From assembly GCA_018399655.1 (NCBI GenBank), contig JAGYNS010000002.1:1-40447 (forward strand): a stretch of DNA of 40,447 nt. Direction: 5' to 3'. The stretch is from Campylobacterales bacterium. Lineage in GTDB: Bacteria > Campylobacterota > Campylobacteria > Campylobacterales > Arcobacteraceae. Under the pieces are notes generated by a model. The model was not told where the DNA came from. It did not search any database and saw nothing but the letters and a program-made list of their open reading frames with translations. Shown here piece after piece: positions 1 to 8,035 of this stretch. The translations under genes were made by a program, and so were the position numbers. The stretch's first letter is position 1, and each line of letters starts with the position of its first letter.

Positions 1-19
1 CAAACATTTTTTTCCTTTT

Positions 20-322
20 TTAACTATTAATATCATGAAGCTCTTTAAATAAATACGCTTCTACTATATCTTCTATATATCTTTGTGTTGGAGCTACTAG
101 TATTGCTAGCCCCTCTTCCATAAATGGCCAGATATGCTCTTTTTGGTCTTTTACTACAACCACATCAATCCAATCACTTATCTCATCTCTTGATTGATAA
201 AATTGACTATTTGATATTTTTCCTTCTAATATATCAAGTAATACCCAATATTGAGCATCATCTATACTACAAAGTTTTGCAGACTCAATATCACTATCAT
301 CTACGGGTAACAAAATATTCAT
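20..322 (-). CDS. Small conserved-looking protein, possibly NifX/NifB-C-terminal-like fold
   Basis: A 100-residue open frame with a clear ribosome binding site (AAAGGA six bases before the ATG). The start MNILLPVDDSDIESAKLC and the following short beta/alpha pattern recall the dinitrogenase iron-molybdenum cofactor-binding fold (NifX/NifB C-terminal domain). That resemblance is by eye only and is weak. There is no signal peptide or membrane segment. It has several acidic and few basic residues. It lies downstream of ffs on the same strand and is separate from the nuo operon. The stop is near the window edge, so any downstream partner is not visible. A real gene is likely; its function is not known. 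Confidence 0.6.
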   Translation of the reverse strand: MNILLPVDDSDIESAKLCSIDDAQYWVLLDILEGKISNSQFYQSRDEISDWIDVVVVKDQKEHIWPFMEEGLAILVAPTQRYIEDIVEAYLFKELHDINS

Positions 323-408
323 TATTTTTCCTTTTATGGTGCCAATTTATTGTAGTTTGTATTATATTAAAAATAAGATTAGATTTTAATTGAAAAGTAT
401 AAAGTACC

Positions 409-516
409 CCTTCCAGATACCTAAACACATAAAAAAGAGAGGTTCCTTGCTGTATTCCTACCCTGGGGAGTTGCCTTTCAGTTTCATTGTAAAGGTCTAA
501 AAGAGGTAGTGGAATT
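409..516 (-). ncRNA. ffs: Signal recognition particle RNA (4.5S RNA)
   Basis: Not in the ORF track; found by reading the minus strand. It contains the SRP domain IV hallmark: CAGG, a three-base stem GUA, the GGAA tetraloop, the closing UAC, then AGCA. This matches E. coli CAGG-UCC-GGAA-GGA-AGCA with a compensated stem. The two ends of the roughly 108-base RNA pair: TTCCA and TACCT near the 5' end match AGGTA and TGGAA near the 3' end, leaving a small internal loop, as expected for the single long hairpin of a short bacterial SRP RNA. The RNA binds Ffh and targets nascent membrane proteins. The exact ends are estimated from the terminal pairing. Confidence 0.87.
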
Positions 517-544
517 GTATTGAAAATATATTTAATACTAGATT

Positions 545-571
545 AAACAAAGCTAATAGTTAGCTTTGTTT
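545..571 (-). terminator. Hairpin at the end of the nuo operon
   Basis: A perfect 12-bp stem, AAACAAAGCTAA paired with TTAGCTTTGTTT, with a 3-base loop, begins at the nuoN stop codon. On the minus strand the stem is followed by a short T/A-rich stretch, so it most likely ends nuo transcription before ffs. The weak U-tract lowers confidence in strict rho-independence. Confidence 0.65.
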
Positions 572-2055
572 TAAAATCCACTCATCTGAACATAAGTAGA
601 GATCATATTCAATAACGGGTCAATATAAAGAATAGAAGTGACCGTAATAATTGCAGAGATACCAATCACTGTTTTGAGTGGATTATTTGCATTCCCCATA
701 AACTCCATACGATCATCTTCTCTTGGCTCTTTTAAGAACATATACACAATAAGCTTTAAGTAATAGTATGCAGCAATTGCAGAGTTAAGTGCCATAATAA
801 GAGCAAGTAAAATATATCCACCATTTACTGTAGCTCCTATAAGGTACATTTTTCCCCAAAATAAACTAAATGGTGGGATCCCAGCAAGGCTTAACAAAAA
901 CAATCCCATAAGAGAAGCGGCGATTGGCGATCTTTTGATCATTCCTGAAAACTTCTCAAATGGATGATCTGATTGGAATCCATGATCTGTTTTGGTTCTA
1001 TTTACCCATAGCATAGCAAATGCCCCTAGATTTGTAAATGTAAATAAAATCCAGTACAAAAATAACCCTTCTGTTGCTTGTGTAGTACCAACTAAGATCG
1101 CTGCCATAACAAAACCTGCATGTGATACAGATGAGTAAGCCAACATCCTTTTTACATCAGTTTGAACTAAAGCTACCATATTAGGAAGAGTCATTGTTAT
1201 TACTACTGTGATATATAGCACAAATTCTACCCACTGATTATTCACACTTACAAATATTTCAAAAAATCTAAGTGCTACTACAAACGCTGCAATTTTTGGA
1301 ACAACAGACATATACCCAGCCATTGCTGAGCTACTTCCTTCATATACATCTGGTGCCCAAGTGTGAAATGGTACAAGTGAAAGTTTGAACCCAAGTCCAC
1401 CAAGGATAAAAACTACCCCTAATAGTACAAATGGATAGTTTGCAAAGTCAGATGCAACTAAACTTTGACTTATATATCCAAGCTCAACACTTCCTGTAAG
1501 AGCGTAGAATATCATTATACCAAAGGCAAAAAATGCTGCTGCTAGTGCTCCCATTGTAAAGTATTTTATAGCTGCCTCAGTTGATTTATCCCTATTATGC
1601 ATAGCTATAAGTGCATAGAGTGACATAGAAGCTGTTTCAAGTCCAACAAAAATAAGAATCAAGTTGTCACTTGCTACCATAAATTGGAACCCTGCTACCA
1701 TAAATAAAAATAGTGCAAAATATTCTGGATATCTATATTCATGGAATCTTTTTTGTGATAATGCAAGCAAGATAAACAATCCAGATGCTACTAAAATAAT
1801 AATTTGAGCAAGCAATGATATCCCATCCATCAACATCACATCAAAGAAACCTCTCGTAGCACCACTGTATCCAACTACAGAACCTAAACTAATAAGTAAT
1901 ACGAGTATCGTTAACATTACATACAACGATTTATGTAAGTTTTTAGTTATTAGATCGATACATATTATCAATAATCCCCCAGCAATAGCTATAAGCATTG
2001 GAACAAGTGAAGGTAGATTTAAAGCGGCTATATCTACTGAAATTGGCTCAATCAT
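571..2055 (-). CDS. nuoN: NADH-quinone oxidoreductase subunit N
   Basis: Antiporter-like proton-pumping membrane subunit of Complex I, 494 residues, the usual length, almost entirely hydrophobic helices. The family's key charged residues are visible: Glu in [13 protein letters not shown] (about residue 140) and Lys in [13 protein letters not shown] (about 220), with a further Lys in SVVPKIAAF. It is the last gene of the operon. Its ATG shares one base with the nuoM stop (TAATG), which indicates translational coupling. The start is fixed by that junction. No anomalies. Confidence 0.96.
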   Translation of the reverse strand: MIEPISVDIAALNLPSLVPMLIAIAGGLLIICIDLITKNLHKSLYVMLTILVLLISLGSVVGYSGATRGFFDVMLMDGISLLAQIIILVASGLFILLALSQKRFHEYRYPEYFALFLFMVAGFQFMVASDNLILIFVGLETASMSLYALIAMHNRDKSTEAAIKYFTMGALAAAFFAFGIMIFYALTGSVELGYISQSLVASDFANYPFVLLGVVFILGGLGFKLSLVPFHTWAPDVYEGSSSAMAGYMSVVPKIAAFVVALRFFEIFVSVNNQWVEFVLYITVVITMTLPNMVALVQTDVKRMLAYSSVSHAGFVMAAILVGTTQATEGLFLYWILFTFTNLGAFAMLWVNRTKTDHGFQSDHPFEKFSGMIKRSPIAASLMGLFLLSLAGIPPFSLFWGKMYLIGATVNGGYILLALIMALNSAIAAYYYLKLIVYMFLKEPREDDRMEFMGNANNPLKTVIGISAIITVTSILYIDPLLNMISTYVQMSGF

Positions 2056-3581
2056 TATTTTGTCTCCCCTATTGTATTAACCATTGCAATTTTCTCTTTT
2101 GCTTCTGGTGTTACTGATTTTAAGTACATCACTTGTACCAACTGCTTGACAGATTTATCAACTGGATCAAGCACTGGCTTTGGATAAACTCCTAGATATA
2201 TCACAATCATTACAAGTGGTACAAGTGCAGCTAGCTCTCTTCCTTTTACATCTTGTAGTTTTTCATTCACTGTTTTTGTCACTGGTCCAAAGAATGTTTT
2301 TTTGTAAAGTACTAGCATATACACTGCACCTAAAATGATCGTAGTTCCTGCAATAATTGTAAGAACTGGTGATACTGCAAAAAATCCTAGTAAACTTAAA
2401 AACTCACCTACAAATCCAATAGTAAGTGGAAGCCCAACGGAAGCCATTAGCATAATACCAAATATTGTTGCAAACATCGGCATTGGTTTTGCTAATCCAC
2501 CAAATTCACTCATCATCTTTGTATTTCTTCTATCGTAAATCACCCCTACAAGCATAAACAGAGCCCCTGAAACGATACCGTGTGAGATCATAAGAAAAAT
2601 AGACCCACCGATCCCCTCAACATTGAGTGCAAAAATACCAAGAATAATTACCCCCATATGTGATACTGAGGAGTAAGCAACAACTTGTTTAATATCCTCT
2701 TGAGCATATGCTACAAGTGCTGTGTAAACTATGGCAATGATTGCCAATATAGCCATAGGGATCATAAGTATGACACTCGCATCTGGGAATAGAGGTAATG
2801 AAAATCGTACAAATCCATAAGTTCCCATTTTAAGCAATACTGCTGCTAGAATAACCGAACCAATTGTTGGTGCTTGTCCATGTGCATATGGAAGCCATGT
2901 ATGAAATGGTACCATTGGAACTTTAATAGCAAACCCCAAAAAGAATGCCGCAAATAGCCAAAGCTGCATATCCACAGGCAACATCATCATGTTCCAATCC
3001 ATTATGCTAAAGCTCCATGTTCCTGTTGTTTGGAAATAAACATATCCCATATAAAGCATACCTACAAGCATCACTAATGACCCTGTAAATGTGAAAAGGA
3101 AAAACTTTACTGAAGCATAGATTCGTAATTTTCCACCCCATGCTCCAACAATATATAACATAGGAACCAATGATAACTCCCAGAACAAATAGAATATGAT
3201 CGCATCAAGGGCAACAAACACCCCAACCATAGTCATCTCTAAAAATAATACTGAGATAATAAGGTTTTTAAGATCCCTTTTTTCAGTGAGTCCTATTAAT
3301 GCAATCATGGTCATAAATGTAGTCATAATAACTAAAAACAATGAGATACCATCTATCCCTAAGTTGTACGATATTCCATATTGTGAAATTATTGGTATAA
3401 ACTCACTAAATTGCATCCCAGCATAATTTGTATCAAATGTAGCCCATAGGTAGCAAGCAAGTAAAAACTCTATTGCTGTTACTGTTATACCATAAGTTCT
3501 AATTGAATCCTTATCTACCATGAATCCAATCACAGCAGCAAATGCTGGAAAAAATACTAAAATTGATAAAATATATTCCAT
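2055..3581 (-). CDS. nuoM: NADH-quinone oxidoreductase subunit M
   Basis: Antiporter-like membrane subunit of Complex I, 508 residues, normal length. The proton-channel residues are present: Glu in [10 protein letters not shown] (about residue 135) and Lys in [16 protein letters not shown] (about 220). About fourteen membrane helices can be read as hydrophobic runs. A strong ribosome binding site (AAGGAAAGGGAAAGT) precedes the ATG. It follows nuoL by 12 bases and couples to nuoN through TAATG. Intact. Confidence 0.97.
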   Translation of the reverse strand: MEYILSILVFFPAFAAVIGFMVDKDSIRTYGITVTAIEFLLACYLWATFDTNYAGMQFSEFIPIISQYGISYNLGIDGISLFLVIMTTFMTMIALIGLTEKRDLKNLIISVLFLEMTMVGVFVALDAIIFYLFWELSLVPMLYIVGAWGGKLRIYASVKFFLFTFTGSLVMLVGMLYMGYVYFQTTGTWSFSIMDWNMMMLPVDMQLWLFAAFFLGFAIKVPMVPFHTWLPYAHGQAPTIGSVILAAVLLKMGTYGFVRFSLPLFPDASVILMIPMAILAIIAIVYTALVAYAQEDIKQVVAYSSVSHMGVIILGIFALNVEGIGGSIFLMISHGIVSGALFMLVGVIYDRRNTKMMSEFGGLAKPMPMFATIFGIMLMASVGLPLTIGFVGEFLSLLGFFAVSPVLTIIAGTTIILGAVYMLVLYKKTFFGPVTKTVNEKLQDVKGRELAALVPLVMIVIYLGVYPKPVLDPVDKSVKQLVQVMYLKSVTPEAKEKIAMVNTIGETK

Positions 3582-3593
3582 ACTTTCCCTTTC

Positions 3594-5540
3594 CTACTTT
3601 AAATTACCAAAAACGATTGCTAGAATTAGAAGTACTAATATACCTATTCCCATCCATTTCAACGCTTTTGATAAGTTTCCTGACTGCATTGCAGTTCCTG
3701 CTTCTCCACCACTGTAAATCCCTTTTGCAATACCATCTACAATTGCATCAATAATTTTAAGGTCAAGCTCTTTCCAGCTAAATGTTGCTAGTTTTCCATA
3801 CGGTTTTGAAACTACATTTTCCCAAAAATGGTTCATGTAATATTGATTGGCTAGTATTTTATAACATGGTCTATTTTTAAATGTTTCACTAAAATAGGTT
3901 CCATCTTTTTGAAACTTTAATACCGCCAACGCAATACCACCAAGTGCAATACCGAGTGTAAGGATTATAAGCATCCAGAATGTTCCTGTAGTTACATGGA
4001 TATCAAGTTCTGGAAGTGTTTTTGTAATCATCTCAACATATGCTTCTTTAAAGAACCCTGCAACCACTGCTAAAATAGCAAGTGGTGCCATTGCAGCTAT
4101 TACAAATGTATAGGTTTCATGTGGATGTTGATAATTTTCATCCTCTTTATTGTGACTCCAGTTCTCTTTTCCAAAAAAGATATACATAATAAGTCTAAAT
4201 GAATAAAATGCTGTAAGACCTGCTGTTATCCATAATACTGCCCAAATCACATATGCATGTGTTCCAAATGCAACTTCTAGAATTAAATCTTTTGAGAAGA
4301 ACCCAGCAAATGGGAAGATACCTGCAAGTGCTATAGAAGCTAAGATCATAATAAGACCTGTTTTTGGCATATATTTATACAAATTACCCATCTTTTTAAT
4401 ACTAATCTCATCATTCATAGCATGCATAACATTTCCAGCGCCTAAGAATAATACTGATTTGAAGAATGCATGCATTGCAAGATGAAATAGTGCCACCCAG
4501 TATGCTCCAAGACCAGCTGCTACAAACATATACCCTAGTTGTGATAAAGTTGAAAATGCAATGATTTTCTTCATATTTGTAGCTACTAGTGCCATTGCAG
4601 CAGCTCCAATTGCTACAAGAGCACCAAGCGCTGCAATAAAATATCCAACTTCAGGGACAACTGTAAAAATCTCATTTGCTCGAATAACTAAATAAACCCC
4701 AGCAGTTACCATTGTTGCAGCGTGAATCAATGCTGAAACTGGTGTTGGACCCTCCATAGCGTTTGCAAGCCAGGTATTAAATGGAAATTGAGCTGATTTA
4801 CCCATTGCTCCAATGAAAAGAAAAATTGCAATAGCAACTACTAATCCATCACTTAATCCACCAATTTGTGCAAAAACCACATCATATTGTAAACTTCCAA
4901 TATTCCAAAATATCAAGAACATACCAACAAGCATACCAAGGTCTGCAACTCTATTCATAATAAATGCTTCATTTGCTGCCCATGATGGGGATGGTGAAGA
5001 GTATGGAGAGAGTGTAGAAAATGGTGATTGTGTGATATCTTTACTTCTTTCTTGATCCTTTTTATGATACCAAAACCCAATCAGACCCCAAGAACAAAGT
5101 CCAACTCCTTCCCAACCAATAAATAGACCAGCAAAGTTATCTGACATCACAAGTATCATCATAGAAAAAACAAATGCGGAAAGCCACGCAAAAAATCTAT
5201 TAAATGATTTGTCATGATCCATATATCCAATTGAGTGAATATGCACCATTGTAGATACTAATGTAACCACAACCATCATCACTACACTTACAGGATCAAC
5301 GATAAACCCAAATGGTATATCAACATTTCCTATCACTATCCAATCAAGCATTTTCACATTGACCACTGCATTTGCAGTATAGATATGTGAAAGCAAAATT
5401 AAAGAAGCTATTAATGAAACCCCTAACAGTGCAGATGTTACAATTCCTACAAATAATTTTTTAGGACTATTGCTAAACAGTGCTGCAAACAGTGACCCAA
5501 CTAATGGTGCAAATAGTGCCGTATATAAAAAACCTTCCAT
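3594..5540 (-). CDS. nuoL: NADH-quinone oxidoreductase subunit L
   Basis: Largest antiporter-like subunit of Complex I, carrying the long lateral helix at the C-terminus. Key residues are visible: Glu in GWEGVGLCSWGLIGFWY, and Lys in GKSAQFPFNTWLANAM followed by EGPTPVSALIHAATMVTAG. The track starts at a TTG (5546). The ATG two codons later fits better with the AAAGGG site that overlaps the nuoK stop, giving 648 residues. Oddity: a Ser/Pro-rich stretch (TQSPFSTLSPYSSPSPSW) is inserted between the conserved FWYHKKDQ and ANEAFIMNRVADLG segments, where relatives have a short loop. The reading frame is otherwise unbroken. Confidence 0.96.
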   Translation of the reverse strand: MEGFLYTALFAPLVGSLFAALFSNSPKKLFVGIVTSALLGVSLIASLILLSHIYTANAVVNVKMLDWIVIGNVDIPFGFIVDPVSVVMMVVVTLVSTMVHIHSIGYMDHDKSFNRFFAWLSAFVFSMMILVMSDNFAGLFIGWEGVGLCSWGLIGFWYHKKDQERSKDITQSPFSTLSPYSSPSPSWAANEAFIMNRVADLGMLVGMFLIFWNIGSLQYDVVFAQIGGLSDGLVVAIAIFLFIGAMGKSAQFPFNTWLANAMEGPTPVSALIHAATMVTAGVYLVIRANEIFTVVPEVGYFIAALGALVAIGAAAMALVATNMKKIIAFSTLSQLGYMFVAAGLGAYWVALFHLAMHAFFKSVLFLGAGNVMHAMNDEISIKKMGNLYKYMPKTGLIMILASIALAGIFPFAGFFSKDLILEVAFGTHAYVIWAVLWITAGLTAFYSFRLIMYIFFGKENWSHNKEDENYQHPHETYTFVIAAMAPLAILAVVAGFFKEAYVEMITKTLPELDIHVTTGTFWMLIILTLGIALGGIALAVLKFQKDGTYFSETFKNRPCYKILANQYYMNHFWENVVSKPYGKLATFSWKELDLKIIDAIVDGIAKGIYSGGEAGTAMQSGNLSKALKWMGIGILVLLILAIVFGNLK

Positions 5541-5546
5541 CTTCAA

Positions 5547-5852
5547 CTACCCTTTCATACTTTGTAATGTATCGAGACTAATAGTATTGTGTCTTTTAAA
5601 CCAAAGTACTAACAATCCTAGCCCTATAGCTACTTCACTTGCTGCTACTGCTATGATGAAAAAAGCAAACATTTGCCCCGTAAGATCACCATGAAACTTC
5701 GAAATTGCTGCTAATCCTATATTAACTGCATTGAGCATAATCTCTGTAGAGAAAAATAGCATTAGTAAGTTTTTTCTTCGTAATGCACCATACATACCTA
5801 TCATAAATATAATGGTACTTAAGATTAGATAATCATTTAGTGTTATACTCAT
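5547..5852 (-). CDS. nuoK: NADH-quinone oxidoreductase subunit K
   Basis: Small membrane subunit of Complex I, 101 residues, three hydrophobic helices. The two membrane glutamates of the family are present, in FFSTEIMLNAVNIGL and VAASEVAIGLGLLVL. Its start overlaps the end of nuoJ by four bases. It ends right before nuoL, and its last codons (ATG AAA GGG TAG) supply the ribosome binding site of nuoL. Confidence 0.97.
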   Translation of the reverse strand: MSITLNDYLILSTIIFMIGMYGALRRKNLLMLFFSTEIMLNAVNIGLAAISKFHGDLTGQMFAFFIIAVAASEVAIGLGLLVLWFKRHNTISLDTLQSMKG

Positions 5853-6430
5853 TTAATATCCTTTTTAATCTCTGAATCTGTTCTATGGTGATCAATATCA
5901 TGCTCTTCCATCTCGGTAATTGATACATCCATCTTCTTTCCAGCTAAAATTATTCCACCTATCATAGCTACAAGAAGCATCACCGCAGCAACTTCAAATG
6001 GGATGAGATATTTTGTAAATAAAACAAGTCCTATATCTTGAGTATTTCCGTACGCTTCATTAATTGGATAGTGTGCTGTGATATTAGCTCCAATTATAGG
6101 CGCTGTTAATATAGCCACTACTAAAAGGGCAATTACTCCAGACATTAAGAAAGTTAATCGTGGTTTCGCTACTGATTCTTTTACATCATTAATAGAGTCA
6201 AAAAACATCATACCAAAAGCATACAAAGCCATAACAGCTCCTGTATATACTACGATTTGTACTGCTCCTAAAAATTCAGCTCCTAGTAAAAAGAAAAATG
6301 CAGAGATGAAAATCATCCCAGCAGCTAATGAGCTTAATGCATAAAGTGCATTTTTCGTCATAACGGTTACTGTAAACATTGCTATTGTTAAAAAAGCAAA
6401 TAGGTAAAAGGCTACTACTTCAAACATCAT
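5849..6430 (-). CDS. nuoJ: NADH-quinone oxidoreductase subunit J
   Basis: Membrane subunit of Complex I, 193 residues with about five hydrophobic helices and a charged C-terminal tail (EEHDIDHHRTDSEIKKDIK). Diagnostic stretches are GAEFLGAVQIVVYTGAVMALYAFG and the late EVAAVMLLVAMIGGI helix. A ribosome binding site (AAGGA) precedes a double ATG, and either could be used. It overlaps nuoK by four bases and follows nuoI by six. Confidence 0.95.
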   Translation of the reverse strand: MMFEVVAFYLFAFLTIAMFTVTVMTKNALYALSSLAAGMIFISAFFFLLGAEFLGAVQIVVYTGAVMALYAFGMMFFDSINDVKESVAKPRLTFLMSGVIALLVVAILTAPIIGANITAHYPINEAYGNTQDIGLVLFTKYLIPFEVAAVMLLVAMIGGIILAGKKMDVSITEMEEHDIDHHRTDSEIKKDIK

Positions 6431-6436
6431 TATTCC

Positions 6437-7063
6437 TTAATAAGCCAGTGGCGTTTTTTTGATTTTTTTATCTGCATCGGGTGAAATTGCACCAAATCCA
6501 TCATATTCCACTTGTTGTGCTAACTGGTCAAATGGGGTTAAAAGATCATCTTTGAGAACAAAGTGTTCTCTTTGTTCACTTGCATTTTCATATCTTCCCC
6601 CATGAACAATTGCAAGTTCTGGGCATACTTCAGCACAGTATCCACAAAAGATACAACGACCTAGATTAATGGTATACTCCATAACCTCTTTTCGCGAGTT
6701 TTCATCTATTTTTGTATCCATTCGAATACATTTTGCGATACAAATTTTCTCACACAATCCACACCCAATACATCGGTTATTTCCACTTTCAAGAAGACCC
6801 AAAAGCTTGTGTACTGCTCTATATCTTGGGCTAATTGGAAGTTTCTCTATTGGATAGAGTGTATTGTGTGTCTCATTGTTGACCAATACACCTTTCATTA
6901 TTTTAAAAGTTATCCCTAAACCTTTAAAAAGCTCTAGACTCAAACTTCTTTTTACTACTTGCGTAAACTGTTGCCATCCTGTTTTTGGATACTCTTCAAT
7001 ATCCATTAAAACATACTCTTGAGTGCCAACATTTCTCTCTTTTAAATCTTTAAAACTCATCAT
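6437..7063 (-). CDS. nuoI: NADH-quinone oxidoreductase subunit I (2x 4Fe-4S)
   Basis: Peripheral-arm ferredoxin subunit of Complex I that carries clusters N6a and N6b towards NuoB. Two CxxCxxCxxxC-type motifs are visible: CIGCGLCEKICIAKC and CIFCGYCAEVCP. The length is 208 residues, with an N-terminal segment of about 70 residues ahead of the clusters, somewhat longer than the E. coli protein (180). Start: AAAGGG then ATGATG, so MMSF or MSF. It sits between nuoH and nuoJ in standard order. Confidence 0.96.
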   Translation of the reverse strand: MMSFKDLKERNVGTQEYVLMDIEEYPKTGWQQFTQVVKRSLSLELFKGLGITFKIMKGVLVNNETHNTLYPIEKLPISPRYRAVHKLLGLLESGNNRCIGCGLCEKICIAKCIRMDTKIDENSRKEVMEYTINLGRCIFCGYCAEVCPELAIVHGGRYENASEQREHFVLKDDLLTPFDQLAQQVEYDGFGAISPDADKKIKKTPLAY

Positions 7064-7072
7064 TCAACCCTT

Positions 7073-8032
7073 TTATAGTACTACTAGACCAGTTACTAGT
7101 ATATTTAATAAAGCTAATGGCATCAACACTTTCCAACATAACCACATCAATTGATCTGGTCGTATGTGTGGCCAAGATGCTCTTGTCCATAAGAAAAGGA
7201 AAATCAAGAACATAACTTTTAAAATAATTGCTAACGCTCCAGGGATAAACCATAGATCATTGAACCCACCTAAAAACATTAAAGATGTTAAGAATGCTAT
7301 TGTAAAAAGGTTTGCATATTCACCTATAAAAAACATCCCCCATCTCATCCCAGAATACTCTGTCGCATATCCAGCAATAACTTCTGCTTCATGCTCTAAA
7401 AGGTCAAAAGGTGTTCTATTTGTCTCTGCAAATCCTGCTATTAAAAATAGGAAAAATGCTACAGGCTGTGTCCAAATAAGCCAATTTGACAATCCACCTG
7501 CTTGATAGTTGTTAATATCAATAAGTGATAAACTTCCTACAAGCATCAATGGAGCTAAAATCGAAAGACCAGTAACAACCTCATATGAAAGAAGTTGAAT
7601 AGCTGTTCTGGCACCTCCAAGAAGTCCCCATTTATTTGCTTGAGACATACCACCTAAAAGTGGTCCATACAATCCTGTTGCCATAACACCAAGGACAAAT
7701 AACACCCCAACATTGACATCAGATACAATTACTCCAGGGAGAAACGGTATTGCTGTCATTGCAATAAATGCCGTTGCTGCAGTGATCACTGGAGCTATCA
7801 TAAAAATAAGTCTATTTGAATTTTGTGGAACAAAATCCTCTTTTGTAAAAAGTTTTGCACCATCAGCTAAAATTTGTAGCAGTCCATAAGGACCTACATG
7901 CATAGGACCAGGTCGTCTTTGCATAAAAGCTAATATTTTTCTTTCCACATATGTAGTAAATCCAGCTAATGCAGAAAATACGGCTAAAATAACTACTACT
8001 TTAACTATTGTCATTAGAATTTCATTATCCAT
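7073..8032 (-). CDS. nuoH: NADH-quinone oxidoreductase subunit H
   Basis: Membrane subunit that forms the quinone-binding chamber with NuoB and NuoD. 319 residues, about eight to nine helices. The conserved loops are present: ERKILAFMQRRPGP, GLLQILADGAKLFTKED and the acidic loop AETNRTPFDLLEHEAEVIAGY with the following YSGMRWGMFFIGEYAN. It lies three bases after nuoG2 and ten bases before nuoI. Intact and of normal length. Confidence 0.97.
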   Translation of the reverse strand: MDNEILMTIVKVVVILAVFSALAGFTTYVERKILAFMQRRPGPMHVGPYGLLQILADGAKLFTKEDFVPQNSNRLIFMIAPVITAATAFIAMTAIPFLPGVIVSDVNVGVLFVLGVMATGLYGPLLGGMSQANKWGLLGGARTAIQLLSYEVVTGLSILAPLMLVGSLSLIDINNYQAGGLSNWLIWTQPVAFFLFLIAGFAETNRTPFDLLEHEAEVIAGYATEYSGMRWGMFFIGEYANLFTIAFLTSLMFLGGFNDLWFIPGALAIILKVMFLIFLFLWTRASWPHIRPDQLMWLCWKVLMPLALLNILVTGLVVL

Positions 8033-8035
8033 CTT

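Noticed and set aside
124-393. 89-aa plus-strand ORF over the first small gene
   Set aside because: Antisense shadow of the 100-aa minus-strand gene and its leader; leucine/histidine-rich translation typical of shadow frames.
7050-7253. 67-aa minus-strand ORF across the nuoI/nuoH junction
   Set aside because: Out-of-frame with nuoH, which has full conservation here; no ribosome binding site.
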